Assembly (NCBI RefSeq): GCF_047634455.1
Contig: NZ_JBLIAI010000014.1
Coordinates: 1-55,008 of the forward strand
DNA: 55,008 nucleotides
Direction: 5' to 3'
Source: Maritalea sp047634455
Lineage (GTDB): Bacteria; Pseudomonadota; Alphaproteobacteria; Rhizobiales; Devosiaceae
The stretch's first letter is position 1; each line of letters begins with the position of its first letter. Made by a program: the position numbers and the translations under genes. Shown here in pieces: positions 35,505 through 44,881 of the stretch. The notes under the pieces are model-generated. The model had not been told where the DNA came from. It made no database searches and was given only the letters and a program-made list of their open reading frames with translations.

Positions 35505-38366
35505 CTAATGCGCATCGTTCCAATTGTTCGCAGCGCGGGCATCCACCTGCAAGGGCACTGACATGGAAATAGCGGGCATTGGCGCGTCGATCATGACTTG
35601 GGAAATCACTGGGATCGCCGCTTCTGCTTCACCTTCTGGCACTTCAAAAATCAATTCGTCATGCACTTGCAATAACATTTCGGCGGGGACGTTTTTCGCT
35701 TCTAAAACGCCTTCCATTTGGATCATCGCGCGGCGGATGATGTCTGCTGCTGACCCTTGGATGGGCGCGTTGATGGCGGCTCGTTCATAGAATGAGCGAT
35801 GGCCCGCATTTTTGGTGTTGATGTCTGGGAAGAAGGCTTTGCGGCCGAACATTGTTTGCACATAGCCTTTGTCATGCACGAATTTTTTGGTGACTTCCAT
35901 ATAGTCTTTGATGCCGGGGAAGCGTTCGAAATAGGTCTTGATATAGTCCCCGGCTTCTGTGCGCGAAATGCCCAACTGATTGGCGAGGCCGAACGCTGAG
36001 ATGCCATAGATGATGCCGAAATTGATGGCTTTGGCGCGACGTCGTACCGATGGGTCCATGCCCTCAATCGGCACGTTGAACATTTCAGATGCGGTCATGG
36101 CGTGAATATCCAAACCATCCGCAAAAGCCTTTTTCAATTCAGGAATGTCCGCAATGTGCGCCAGCACCCGCAACTCGATCTGGCTATAATCGGCAGAAAT
36201 CAACTTCTTTCCCGACCCTGCCACAAAGGCTGTGCGAATTTTTCGACCGTCTTCGGTGCGCACCGGAATGTTTTGCAAGTTTGGGTCTGACGACGACAGC
36301 CGTCCAGTTGCCACCGCTGCTTGCGCATACGACGTGTGTACGCGTCCTGTATTTGGATTAACAAAAGTCGGGAGCGCATCTGTGTAGGTTGATTTCAGTT
36401 TGGACAGGCCGCGCCATTCCAAAATACATTTGGCAAGATCGTTGCCTTCGATGGCCATATCCTCAAGCACACCAGCGCCGGTTTGCCACGCGCCGGTTTT
36501 GGTTTTTTTGCCGCCGGGTAATCCCATTTTGTCAAATAAGATTTCGCCCAACTGTTTGGGTGAGCCCACATTAAACCGCTCGCCCGCCAGCTCGTGAATT
36601 TCGGCTTCCAAACCAGCGGCCCGTTGCGCAAAATCACCAGACAGTCGGGCCAAGATTTGCCGATCCACATGAATACCGCGCGCTTCCATGCGGGCCAGAA
36701 CAGGCACCAAAGGTCGTTCTGTGGTTTCATAAAGCGTGACGGCTTTTTGTGCCACCATATGTGGCTTTAGGACCTTCCACAATCGCAACGTAATGTCTGC
36801 ATCTTCTGCGGCATATTTGGCCGCATCCTCAATCGGAATTTGGTCAAATGTCTTTTGTTTTTTACCCGTGCCAACAAGATCGGTAAACTTTATCGGCTTG
36901 TGGTCGAGCCATTTTTCGCTTAGCGCATCCATGCCGTTGTTGCGCGCGCCATCGGTTGCATAGGACATCAACATGGTGTCGTCGATTGGGGTCATATTAA
37001 TGCCGTAACGCATCAACAAGCCCATATCATATTTCATGTTTTGACCAATTTTGAGGATCGACTGATCTTCAAAAACGGGCTTGAGTTTGGCGATGACATC
37101 TTTGGTTGGCAATTGGTCCGGCGCCATGCCGCCACCCAACAAATCATCTTCACCCGATTTGTGAATGAGCGGAATGTAACAGCCATTGCCCACTTCGGTG
37201 GACAGGCAAATGCCGACCAAATCAGCTTGCTGATTGTCGAGCCCGGTTGTTTCTGTGTCGACAGCCACATAACCCTTGCCTTTGATCCTATCGATCCAAG
37301 CATCAAGCGCGTCCATGATGCGCACGATTTCATATTTCTCATGTTCAACCGGCAGCCCACAAAGTTCCAGCGCAACTTTTTGTGCCAGGGCCAAGGGCGT
37401 GTTTTCCCCCGCATCAGTTGTGGGTGCGGCAGCGCCTTCAGGGGCAGGTTCTGGCGCAAGCGATGCGTCAGCATCAATCGCGTCGGCATCTGCATCAATG
37501 GCGGCGGCGACGCGTTTGGTGATGGTGGTGAATTCCATCGCTTTAAGGAACGGAATAATCAGTGTTGCATCGAGCGGCTGGCGCACAAAATCGTCCAGTT
37601 GCACGTCAACCGGCACGTCGATTTTTAGCGTCACCAAATCACGCGACACCCGCGCTTGGTCGGCAAATTCGATCAGATTCTCTCGGCGTTTGTTTTGCTT
37701 GATCTCACCAGCGCGGGCCAAAAGCGTATCAAGGTCACCATATTCGGCGATCAGTTGCGCTGCGGTTTTTATGCCAATGCCGGGCACACCGGGCACGTTG
37801 TCGACGCTATCACCGGCGAGCGATTGAATATCGATCACCTTGTTTGGGGCGACGCCGAACTTTTCAAAGACTTCTTCTGCGCGGATCCACTTGTTTTTCA
37901 TGGTATCGAGCATGGAGATTTTATCTGTGACCAATTGCATCAGATCTTTGTCGGACGAAACAATGGTCACATTCATGCCCTTGGCTTCCGCCTGACGCGC
38001 ATAAGTGGCGATCAAGTCATCCGCTTCAAAACCTTTTTGTTCAACCGAAGAAATCGAAAAGGCACGGGTTGCCTCTCTGGTCAGCGGAAATTGGGGCACC
38101 AAATCTTCGGGCGCAGGCGGGCGATGCGCTTTATATTCAGGGTAGAATTCATTGCGAAATGTTTTGCCAGAATGGTCAAAGATCACCGCCATATGGGTCG
38201 GCGTTTCCATCTCCTCGGCTTCAAAATCCAGCGTCAGCTTATAGAGCATATTGCAAAAGCCGGATACGGCCCCAACCGGCAACCCATCGGATTTGCGGGT
38301 AAGTGGCGGCAAGCCATGATAGGCGCGAAAAATGTAGGTCGAGCCATCTACCAACAGCAAATGCAT
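35505..38366 (-). CDS. polA: DNA polymerase I
   Basis: Repair and Okazaki-fragment polymerase of 953 residues. The 5'-3' exonuclease domain spans about 1-290 (LVDGSTYIFRAYHG, FEADDLIATYA, SLAGDSVDNVPGVPGIG). An alanine/aspartate-rich linker (290-320) follows. The 3'-5' proofreading domain at about 345-540 keeps Asp370 and Glu372 in AVDTETTGLD and YAAEDADITLRL. The polymerase domain at about 570-953 has SADYSQIELRVLAHI, RRAKAINFGIIYGISAFG and QVHDELIFEVP. ATG 38366 has AAGGGG upstream. Confidence 0.96.
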   Translation of the reverse strand: MHLLLVDGSTYIFRAYHGLPPLTRKSDGLPVGAVSGFCNMLYKLTLDFEAEEMETPTHMAVIFDHSGKTFRNEFYPEYKAHRPPAPEDLVPQFPLTREATRAFSISSVEQKGFEADDLIATYARQAEAKGMNVTIVSSDKDLMQLVTDKISMLDTMKNKWIRAEEVFEKFGVAPNKVIDIQSLAGDSVDNVPGVPGIGIKTAAQLIAEYGDLDTLLARAGEIKQNKRRENLIEFADQARVSRDLVTLKIDVPVDVQLDDFVRQPLDATLIIPFLKAMEFTTITKRVAAAIDADADAIDADASLAPEPAPEGAAAPTTDAGENTPLALAQKVALELCGLPVEHEKYEIVRIMDALDAWIDRIKGKGYVAVDTETTGLDNQQADLVGICLSTEVGNGCYIPLIHKSGEDDLLGGGMAPDQLPTKDVIAKLKPVFEDQSILKIGQNMKYDMGLLMRYGINMTPIDDTMLMSYATDGARNNGMDALSEKWLDHKPIKFTDLVGTGKKQKTFDQIPIEDAAKYAAEDADITLRLWKVLKPHMVAQKAVTLYETTERPLVPVLARMEARGIHVDRQILARLSGDFAQRAAGLEAEIHELAGERFNVGSPKQLGEILFDKMGLPGGKKTKTGAWQTGAGVLEDMAIEGNDLAKCILEWRGLSKLKSTYTDALPTFVNPNTGRVHTSYAQAAVATGRLSSSDPNLQNIPVRTEDGRKIRTAFVAGSGKKLISADYSQIELRVLAHIADIPELKKAFADGLDIHAMTASEMFNVPIEGMDPSVRRRAKAINFGIIYGISAFGLANQLGISRTEAGDYIKTYFERFPGIKDYMEVTKKFVHDKGYVQTMFGRKAFFPDINTKNAGHRSFYERAAINAPIQGSAADIIRRAMIQMEGVLEAKNVPAEMLLQVHDELIFEVPEGEAEAAIPVISQVMIDAPMPAISMSVPLQVDARAANNWNDAH

Positions 38367-38460
38367 GTTTATCCCCTTAAGAGCACTCGTGAATCAAAAC
38401 GGTTTTGTCGTTCAATCTAATCGGATCAGCAAGTTGGGTCTATGGGGGATTGAGTTGGCG

Positions 38461-39003
38461 TCAAACTCTAAGCTGGTGCCAAACTATGGCTTTTTGAATT
38501 ATGGCTTTGATGGGCAACGTCCCGTCAATTGTCACAATGTCAGTTTCGTCTGGTGCGGGCAATTGCAGCGTTTGCAATTGGCTTGCGAGCAAACCAACAG
38601 GCATATAGTGCGCTGTTCTACTTGCAATGCGTTGGGCAAGCACTTGTGTATTTACATCCAAAAATACAAATCTGCAATTGGCCACACGCGCTCTTATGGC
38701 GTCGCGATAGATTTTCTTTAGGGCCGAGCATGCAACCGTTGTGTTGGTATTTTGCGCCAATGTCGCATCGCAAACATCCTGCAACCACCCTGCCCGCATG
38801 TCATCGGTTAGCGGCACACCGGATGCCATTGATGCAACATTGTCAGCCGAATGGAAATCATCCGCATCCAGAAAATTACCGTCAATAGCGTCCGATAATG
38901 CCTTGGCGATTGTTGACTTGCCCGTGCCGCTCACCCCAATCACAAATATTGCTTGATTGTGATTGCCGATCTGATCGGTCTGCGTTTGGCGCGCCGTGGT
39001 CAT
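38461..39003 (-). CDS. gntK: Gluconokinase
   Basis: Phosphorylates gluconate to 6-phosphogluconate, feeding the Entner-Doudoroff or pentose phosphate pathway. 180 residues with the P-loop GVSGTGKST at 23-31, DADDFHSADNVASMASGVPLTDDMRAGWL (very characteristic of GntK), and ACSALKKIYRD. No gluconate transporter or dehydratase is nearby. The N-terminal 16 residues are polar and may be translated from a later start. Confidence 0.92.
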   Translation of the reverse strand: MTTARQTQTDQIGNHNQAIFVIGVSGTGKSTIAKALSDAIDGNFLDADDFHSADNVASMASGVPLTDDMRAGWLQDVCDATLAQNTNTTVACSALKKIYRDAIRARVANCRFVFLDVNTQVLAQRIASRTAHYMPVGLLASQLQTLQLPAPDETDIVTIDGTLPIKAIIQKAIVWHQLRV

Positions 39004-39202
39004 AGCTGCTTGATGTCCTGTTTTCGTGGTTTGTTTTGATGTGCTTAATGTACCTAAACAGAAAAGTATTCATGGTCGAGATGAACAAACCGCTTTGTGT
39101 GCTGTCAAAGCCGATTTTTTTGCACAAATCCCCATTGTGAAGCGCGTGCGGTTCGGTTAAGTTCGCGCCAGTTTCACGAAGCAGCAATTGCTTCTTGCAG
39201 AC

Positions 39203-39279
<77 letters not shown>

Positions 39280-39311
39280 TAGCTTTGAGTTCAGACCCTA
39301 GCAAGGATAGG

Positions 39312-40280
39312 TCAGATTTCGGTTGGACCATATGTGCGCTCTGAAATGTCAATTGCAGAAAACTCCTTCTCAACTGCTGTCAAAAAGATTGCCTCGGCAT
39401 CTGATTTGCGCCGCGTGGGGTTGCTGATCAAGTAAATATCGATCATCGGCAGATCTTCATATGGCGGCAATTGACGAATATGCCCAGCGGCTACATCTTG
39501 TTCCGCAACATGGATAGGCAGCGCACCGATCCCGATGTTTGACATGATCATCCGTCGGATTTCATTGAGACTAGACGAAACGCCGCGCCAAGTATTTGCG
39601 AGTCCCAACCGTGCCCGCAACAAAGAGATTGCCTCAAGTGGGCCGCCTTCTGCTTCGGTTTGAAAGGCAACGAAGGGTTCCCCCGCAAGCTCTTTGGGGT
39701 GAATAACTGGCGCCTTGAAAAGTGGGTGGCGCGCCCCACAATATAGGCCAAAATATTCGCGATAAATGATCAACGCATCCAAGCTTTTGGGCAATTTGGA
39801 TAGCAAACAAATGCCAAAGCTTGCGCGATTTTGCGCGATCACCGTCTCAACCTCATCGCTTTCACTGACCGAAAACGAGTAGGTAACGTTTGGGTGCGCG
39901 TTTGAGAATCGATCTAAAAAATCATCGAAGTGTTTGGAGATGACATGGCTCGTGATGGCAATTGATAGATGTCCGCGCAACTCTTTGTTATCTGCATCCA
40001 TTAGCGAGGGGAGCTGGGACACCGCGCCGAAAATTGTCGCGCACTCTGCGTATAGAATTTGTCCGGCCCGGGTTACGGTGAATTCGTTGGGCTTGCGAAT
40101 AATCAAAATTTGTTCTGTGGCGCGCTCGAGTCGCTTGAGCGCGAACGAAATGGTTGGTTGTTTCAGACCCAAAAAGTCTGCGGCTTTAGATATCCCACGC
40201 TGCTCGACCACGACCATGAAGGTGCGCAGCAGGTTCCAGTCCAAGTTCCAAGGGAAACGATGATGGGACGGGTTATGCAT
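39312..40280 (-). CDS. LysR-family transcriptional regulator
   Basis: 322 residues: N-terminal winged helix at about 14-73 (LLRTFMVVVEQRGISKAADFLGLKQPTISFALKRLE) and a C-terminal two-lobed effector domain at about 100-310. It is divergent from the ABC-transporter and catabolic operon with 133 bases between, the classic place for a LysR activator, so it very probably controls that operon in response to its substrate or a derivative. ATG 40280 lies in the intergenic region. Confidence 0.9.
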   Translation of the reverse strand: MHNPSHHRFPWNLDWNLLRTFMVVVEQRGISKAADFLGLKQPTISFALKRLERATEQILIIRKPNEFTVTRAGQILYAECATIFGAVSQLPSLMDADNKELRGHLSIAITSHVISKHFDDFLDRFSNAHPNVTYSFSVSESDEVETVIAQNRASFGICLLSKLPKSLDALIIYREYFGLYCGARHPLFKAPVIHPKELAGEPFVAFQTEAEGGPLEAISLLRARLGLANTWRGVSSSLNEIRRMIMSNIGIGALPIHVAEQDVAAGHIRQLPPYEDLPMIDIYLISNPTRRKSDAEAIFLTAVEKEFSAIDISERTYGPTEI

Positions 40281-40413
40281 AAATTTTACCTATATTAAAG
40301 ATGTTGTATATTTATTTGCGCAATATCTCGTGTCATGCAAGTGTCTTTTCTGGAATTCGACGCATCCGTGGGGCAAATCCCATCTGGTGCGAAATCAACA
40401 AGGGAGAGAAAAC
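40281..40413. promoter_or_regulatory. Divergent LysR/ABC-operon control region
   Basis: An AT-rich 133-base gap between the LysR start and the binding-protein start. It should hold both promoters and the LysR sites. The stretch 40289-40315 (ATTTTACCTATATTAAAG...) is the most AT-rich, but I could not identify an unambiguous T-N11-A palindrome. The ABC gene has AGGGAGAG before its ATG. Confidence 0.4.
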
Positions 40414-41190
40414 ATGACCGTTCGTCGTACTTTTTTGAAATTTGCAGTTGCCGCTGTTGGCTTTGCTGCTATGGGGATGACCCCCGTCGTTGCAGAAGAA
40501 CTGGACATTTTGAAAGAAAAAGGTGTCATTCGCATCGCAATGTCTGGCGCATACCCTCCGTTCAATTTCGTGAACGATGAGAATCAGGTTGTTGGCTTTG
40601 ATCCAGCAATCGGGACCGAAATAGCCCGGCGTATGGGTTTGGAAGCGGAAATCGTGACCACAGCATGGGATGGCATTATTGGGGGGCTTTTGGCCAACAA
40701 ATATGACGCGATCGTTGGGTCGATGACCATCACGAGTGAACGTGATGAAGTCGTGGATTTCGTTGGCCCATACTATGCGGACAAACGGGCTATCTTCACC
40801 AAGCCTGGCTCAAATATTAAGAGCCTTGCCGATCTGGAAGGTAAAAAAGTTGGGCTGACACTTGGTGAAACGCACGAAGATTGGGCGCGCGCCAAGGGTT
40901 ACAATATCAGCACCTACAAAGGCTTGCCTGAGTTGCTGCTTGAACTGGAAAATGGCCGCGTGGATGCCATTGTGAATGATTCAATTGCTGCCATACTTGC
41001 TATGACCGCAAAAGGTCAAGCGTTTGCAATGTTTGACGATCCGGACACCGCGCCATTTGGTGCAGGCATTGCCATCCGTGAAGGAAGCCCAGAGCTGGCT
41101 GCTGAAATGCAAAAGGCGCTTGATTCCATGATGGAAGACGGCACATATCTGGAACTTGCCGAAAAATGGATTGGTGCGGATATCCGCTAA
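40414..41190 (+). CDS. ABC transporter substrate-binding protein, polar amino-acid family
   Basis: Periplasmic receptor of 258 residues from ATG 40414. The N-terminus reads TVRRTFLKFAVAAVGFAAMG..VAEE, which fits a twin-arginine (RRTFLK) signal with cleavage near residue 27. The mature part is the SBP_bac_3 fold: ELDILKEKGVIRIAMSG.YPPFNF, VVGFDPAIGTEIARRMGLE, DAIVGSMTITSERD and GRVDAIVNDS. The family usually binds polar or basic amino acids. It is the first gene of the operon; a hairpin follows the stop. Confidence 0.9.
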   Translation: MTVRRTFLKFAVAAVGFAAMGMTPVVAEELDILKEKGVIRIAMSGAYPPFNFVNDENQVVGFDPAIGTEIARRMGLEAEIVTTAWDGIIGGLLANKYDAIVGSMTITSERDEVVDFVGPYYADKRAIFTKPGSNIKSLADLEGKKVGLTLGETHEDWARAKGYNISTYKGLPELLLELENGRVDAIVNDSIAAILAMTAKGQAFAMFDDPDTAPFGAGIAIREGSPELAAEMQKALDSMMEDGTYLELAEKWIGADIR

Positions 41191-41202
41191 CGGCCCATGC
41201 AT

Positions 41203-41235
41203 AATTGTCCCGTCGCCATTGGTGGCGGGACAATT
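41203..41235 (+). terminator. Hairpin after the binding-protein gene
   Basis: AATTGTCCCG...CGCCA pairs with TGGCGGGACAATT around TTGG, with a small bulge on the left arm. It starts 13 bases after the binding-protein stop and has only a weak T-run. A hairpin here is the usual way to make more binding protein than permease, by stabilising the 5' message or partly ending transcription. The 234-base gap otherwise holds no gene. Confidence 0.6.
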
Positions 41236-41424
41236 CTTGAATATTTGTTACGTCACCATTTGGCCACTGTCATTTTGCGCAACAAACGTAACGCATACTC
41301 TTCACCAGTGACAATGTTCCCAAACAGACTACTCTTTGAGAAGATTATGTCGGTTCGGCTACGAGTTTTACAGATTGAGCGACGGGAAAAATCCCACTCG
41401 CAGCGGTCAACGAAAGGATAGGTT

Positions 41425-42072
41425 ATGGATTTTGAGCTGATGCAAAAGGTCTACCCATTTTTTGTTGAGGCGGCATGGGTGACCATCATTCTGTCGGTTC
41501 TCACCGCTATTCTGGGGTTGATCTGTGGAGCATTAGGCACATTTGCGCGATTATCTCGCTTTGCAGCGTTTCGATTTATCGGAACGGCATATGTCAGTGT
41601 ATTTCGCGGCACTCCTGCGCTAATTCAGCTTTTCATCTTATATTTCGGTGGCCCGCAAATTGGCATCCAACTAGATGCGTTTCAGGCTGGCGTTATTGGT
41701 CTTGGGATCAATGCAGGCGCCTATATGACGGAGACGATCCGCGGCGCTATCATCTCTATTGACCGGGGTCAGGCCGAGGCAGCCCGAACACTTGGACTTA
41801 GCCAATGGCAGGCGATGTACAAAGTGATCCTACCGCAGTCAGCACGGCTGATGGTCCGCCCGCTTGGCGTCAATATTAACGCTCTCATTAAAGCAACCGC
41901 GCTTGTGGCGGCGATTTCGGTTGTTGAACTGACCTACACCGCGCAACGCTATATCGGCTCGACCTACAAGCCTTTTGAAATGTTCCTGCTCGCAGGCATT
42001 CTCTACATGATCATCATTTATGTTACCGGCCGAGGTGTCACTTGGTTGGACCGCAAAGTGCAGATCACATAA
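41425..42072 (+). CDS. ABC transporter permease, polar amino-acid family (1)
   Basis: Inner membrane permease of 215 residues with about five helices. The ATPase-contact motif EAARTLGLSQWQAMYKVILPQ lies at about 113-133, as is typical of HisM/HisQ-type permeases. AWVTIILSVLTAILGLICGAL is the first helix. It is part of the same operon as the second permease (18 bases downstream) and the ATPase. The two permeases most likely form a heterodimer. Confidence 0.9.
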   Translation: MDFELMQKVYPFFVEAAWVTIILSVLTAILGLICGALGTFARLSRFAAFRFIGTAYVSVFRGTPALIQLFILYFGGPQIGIQLDAFQAGVIGLGINAGAYMTETIRGAIISIDRGQAEAARTLGLSQWQAMYKVILPQSARLMVRPLGVNINALIKATALVAAISVVELTYTAQRYIGSTYKPFEMFLLAGILYMIIIYVTGRGVTWLDRKVQIT

Positions 42073-42090
42073 CCGGGAAAGGATAAACAG

Positions 42091-42747
42091 ATGGGGCTCG
42101 ATTTTTCGATTCTTCCAAAATACATGGATGTATTGTTGCTGGGAAGTCTGTGGACCATCGGCATTACGCTGGCAGCTTCACTACTAAGCTTTGTTGGCGG
42201 CATCGTTTTTGCGGTGATCGCACTCTATGCGCCATGGCTGGTCCGGCAACCCTTTCGCCTGATCGAATGGATGTTCATGGGCACGCCGCTTTTGTTGCAA
42301 CTTTTCCTAATCTATTTCGGGTTGGTGCAAATAGGAATTGACCTGCCAGCTTTTGTGGCTGGCATTATCGGGCTTGGATTGCATTTCGCTGTCTATAATT
42401 CTGAACTGATACAGACGGCGATCCTTGCCGTGGATAAAGGCCAAATGGAAGCAGCTCGCACATTGGGATTGGGCCGCGGGCAGGCCTTGCGCAAAGTGGT
42501 CATTCCTCAGGCTGTACGGGCTGTCATTCCGCCGATTGGCAACAATATGATTGCACTGCTTAAAGACAGCGCGCTCGTCTCGGTGATTGGGGTGAGTGAA
42601 CTTACGCTATCAGCTCAGCGCATGATCGGTAAAACCTACCGACCATTTGAGTTCTACCTGCTTGCCGCCGCGCTTTATTACACCATCAACCTGGGTATGG
42701 AATGGGTGCAGCGCCGCATTGAACGCCGCATTTCATCCTCCCGCTGA
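42091..42747 (+). CDS. ABC transporter permease, polar amino-acid family (2)
   Basis: 218 residues with about five membrane helices and the EAARTLGLGRGQALRKVVIPQ contact loop. Helix 1 begins LLLGSLWTIGITLAASLLSFV. Related to the preceding permease at low identity; the pair is the HisQ/HisM arrangement. ATP-binding gene follows after 14 bases. Confidence 0.9.
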   Translation: MGLDFSILPKYMDVLLLGSLWTIGITLAASLLSFVGGIVFAVIALYAPWLVRQPFRLIEWMFMGTPLLLQLFLIYFGLVQIGIDLPAFVAGIIGLGLHFAVYNSELIQTAILAVDKGQMEAARTLGLGRGQALRKVVIPQAVRAVIPPIGNNMIALLKDSALVSVIGVSELTLSAQRMIGKTYRPFEFYLLAAALYYTINLGMEWVQRRIERRISSSR

Positions 42748-42761
42748 GTTAGAAGGCCACC

Positions 42762-43532
42762 ATGAACGATCAGACAAAATTCGTCGAAATCCGCCACGCC
42801 CAGAAATCATTTGGTGACTTAGAGGTTCTCAAAGACATCAGCCTAACCGTGGAACGCGGTCAAATTGTTGGCATCATCGGCTCTTCTGGGTCGGGTAAAT
42901 CTACCCTGTTGCGGGCGATCAATGATCTTGATCCATTGACCGGCGGTGAGATCTGGCTTGACGGCGTACAGGTGAATAAAAAACTGCCCCACCGCAAGTA
43001 CGAAAAGCACATCAATGAAATGCGCCAGCAATTGGGGATGGTGTTTCAACATTTCAACCTGTTTCCACATATGACGGCCCGCGAAAATGTCACCTTGGCA
43101 CCCATGATGCTTAAAAAGCTCTCCAAAGCGGAGGCAAACAAGCTCGCGGAAGAACAGCTTAACGAGGTCGGGCTGCTGGATCGGATCGACTATTATCCGT
43201 CGCGGCTCTCTGGTGGACAAAAACAGCGCGTCGCTATTGCTCGGGCATTGGCGATGAATCCCAAGCTAATGCTGTTTGATGAGGCAACCTCGGCTCTGGA
43301 TCCAGAACTGGTGGAAGAAGTGAATCTGGTCATGAAAAAGCTTGCTGAAAAGCACATGACAATGATCATCGTGACCCACGAAATGGATTTTGCAGCGTCC
43401 GTATGCGACCGTGTTTTGTTTATGGACCAAGGGGTCGTTGTTGAAGAGGGCCCACCTGAGGTGATCTTCAAGAATCCAAAGCAGAAACGCACACGTGAAT
43501 TCCTTCGAAAACATCTTGAAGGTGCAAAATGA
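42762..43532 (+). CDS. ABC transporter ATP-binding protein, polar amino-acid family
   Basis: 256-residue ATPase that powers the importer. Walker A GSSGSGKST, Q-loop region MVFQHFNLFPHMTARENV, signature LSGGQKQRVAIARAL, Walker B LMLFDEATSALD, and H-loop IIVTHEMDFAASVCDRV, which are all characteristic of the HisP/GlnQ group. Its stop overlaps the aminotransferase start by four bases (ATGA), tying transport directly to catabolism. Confidence 0.94.
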   Translation: MNDQTKFVEIRHAQKSFGDLEVLKDISLTVERGQIVGIIGSSGSGKSTLLRAINDLDPLTGGEIWLDGVQVNKKLPHRKYEKHINEMRQQLGMVFQHFNLFPHMTARENVTLAPMMLKKLSKAEANKLAEEQLNEVGLLDRIDYYPSRLSGGQKQRVAIARALAMNPKLMLFDEATSALDPELVEEVNLVMKKLAEKHMTMIIVTHEMDFAASVCDRVLFMDQGVVVEEGPPEVIFKNPKQKRTREFLRKHLEGAK

Positions 43533-44881
43533 ACGACGTGCCTTCCTATCTTTTTTATCAATCCCGCAATCCGCGCCCCTTTTTGGATCGCGGCGAAGGG
43601 ATTTATCTATTTGATGAGAGCGGCAAACGATACATTGACGGATCGTCAGGTGCGATGGTGTCCAATATTGGCCACTCAAACCCGCGCGTATTGGCAAAAA
43701 TAAAAGCGCAGATGGATAAAGCTACATTTGGCTATCGACTGCATTTCCGCACACATCCGTCTGAAAATCTCGCGGCAAAGACGGTTGCGATGACGCCCGA
43801 GGGGTTGGACCGCGTGTTCTTTGTTTCCGGCGGATCAGAAGCGGTGGAAACTGCGATAAAACTCGCACGACAATATGCGTTGGCGACGTCGAATACGAGC
43901 CGGTATAAGGTTATTTCTCGCTTTCCATCGTACCACGGCTGCACCCTAGGGGCCTTAGACCTGACAGGTTATGACCCTTTGCGTGAGCCTTTCGCCCCAA
44001 TGATGCAAGGCATGCCCAAAATTGCGGCCCCGGCCACCTATCTGGATCGTGACAATTTGACCGAAGAAGCGCGCGGACTGAAATACGCAGAGCTTTTGCG
44101 CGATAAAATCTTGGCCGAGGGGCCGGACAGCATACTAGCCTTTATTATGGAGCCAGTCGGTGGCGCATCGACTGGCGCGTTGGTCGCGCCGGACAGTTAT
44201 TATCAGCGCGTGCGCGAGATTTGCGACGAGTTTGGTGTGCTCTTGATCTATGACGAGGTGATGACCGGCGCAGGGCGCACGGGCAAGTTCTTGGCAGCGG
44301 AACATTGGGGGGTGACCCCTGATATTGTGGCGTTGTCCAAAGGATTTGGCGCGGGTTACGCGCCACTTGGGGCGATTGTCTCAAGTGTACGTATCGTTGA
44401 AAAGGTTCTTGATGCTGGGGGTTTCTTGCATGGTTTTACTTATGCGGGCAATCCTCTAGCATGCGCAGCTGGGTTGGCTGTACTTGAAGAGCTGGAAGAG
44501 CAGAATCTGGTCGAGAATGCCGCCAAAATGGGCGCTGTTTTGATGGCCGAATTGCACGCCCTTATGGACACTTATCCGTTTATTGGTGATGTGCGTGGCA
44601 AAGGCCTTCTAACGGCATTCGAATTTGTTGCCGACCGAGATACAATGGAGCCGCTCCCCGTCGAACTCAACGCCCATGAACGGCTTGTCGAATTAGCGTA
44701 CGAGCGTGGCCTGATCATTTATTCTCGACGCACCCGCGGCGGTACGGCGGGCGACCATTTCCTTCTTGCACCGCCATTGATCATCACCCAAGAACAGATT
44801 CTCCAGATGATGGCGATCCTTCGTGACGCGCTTGATGCTTTTGCCAATGAGGCGGATTTACCCATAGTGGGGAGCGCATGA
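43529..44881 (+). CDS. Class III aminotransferase (PLP)
   Basis: 450 residues of the aspartate aminotransferase-fold, class III group, which acts on omega- or beta-amino groups. PLP lysine Lys271 in ALSKGFGAGYAPLGA, Asp242 in LIYDEVMTGAGRTGKF, FVSGGSEAVETAIKLAR for the phosphate cup, and a C-terminal FLLAPPLIIT. Because 3-oxoacid CoA-transferase and thiolase genes follow in the same operon, transamination to a 3-oxoacid, that is a beta-amino substrate, is a good inference. Its stop overlaps the next start by four bases. Confidence 0.92.
   Translation: MNDVPSYLFYQSRNPRPFLDRGEGIYLFDESGKRYIDGSSGAMVSNIGHSNPRVLAKIKAQMDKATFGYRLHFRTHPSENLAAKTVAMTPEGLDRVFFVSGGSEAVETAIKLARQYALATSNTSRYKVISRFPSYHGCTLGALDLTGYDPLREPFAPMMQGMPKIAAPATYLDRDNLTEEARGLKYAELLRDKILAEGPDSILAFIMEPVGGASTGALVAPDSYYQRVREICDEFGVLLIYDEVMTGAGRTGKFLAAEHWGVTPDIVALSKGFGAGYAPLGAIVSSVRIVEKVLDAGGFLHGFTYAGNPLACAAGLAVLEELEEQNLVENAAKMGAVLMAELHALMDTYPFIGDVRGKGLLTAFEFVADRDTMEPLPVELNAHERLVELAYERGLIIYSRRTRGGTAGDHFLLAPPLIITQEQILQMMAILRDALDAFANEADLPIVGSA

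Noticed and set aside
41197..41421. 74-residue ORF between the binding protein and permease
   Set aside because: It lies over the hairpin, has no ribosome binding site and no family resemblance.
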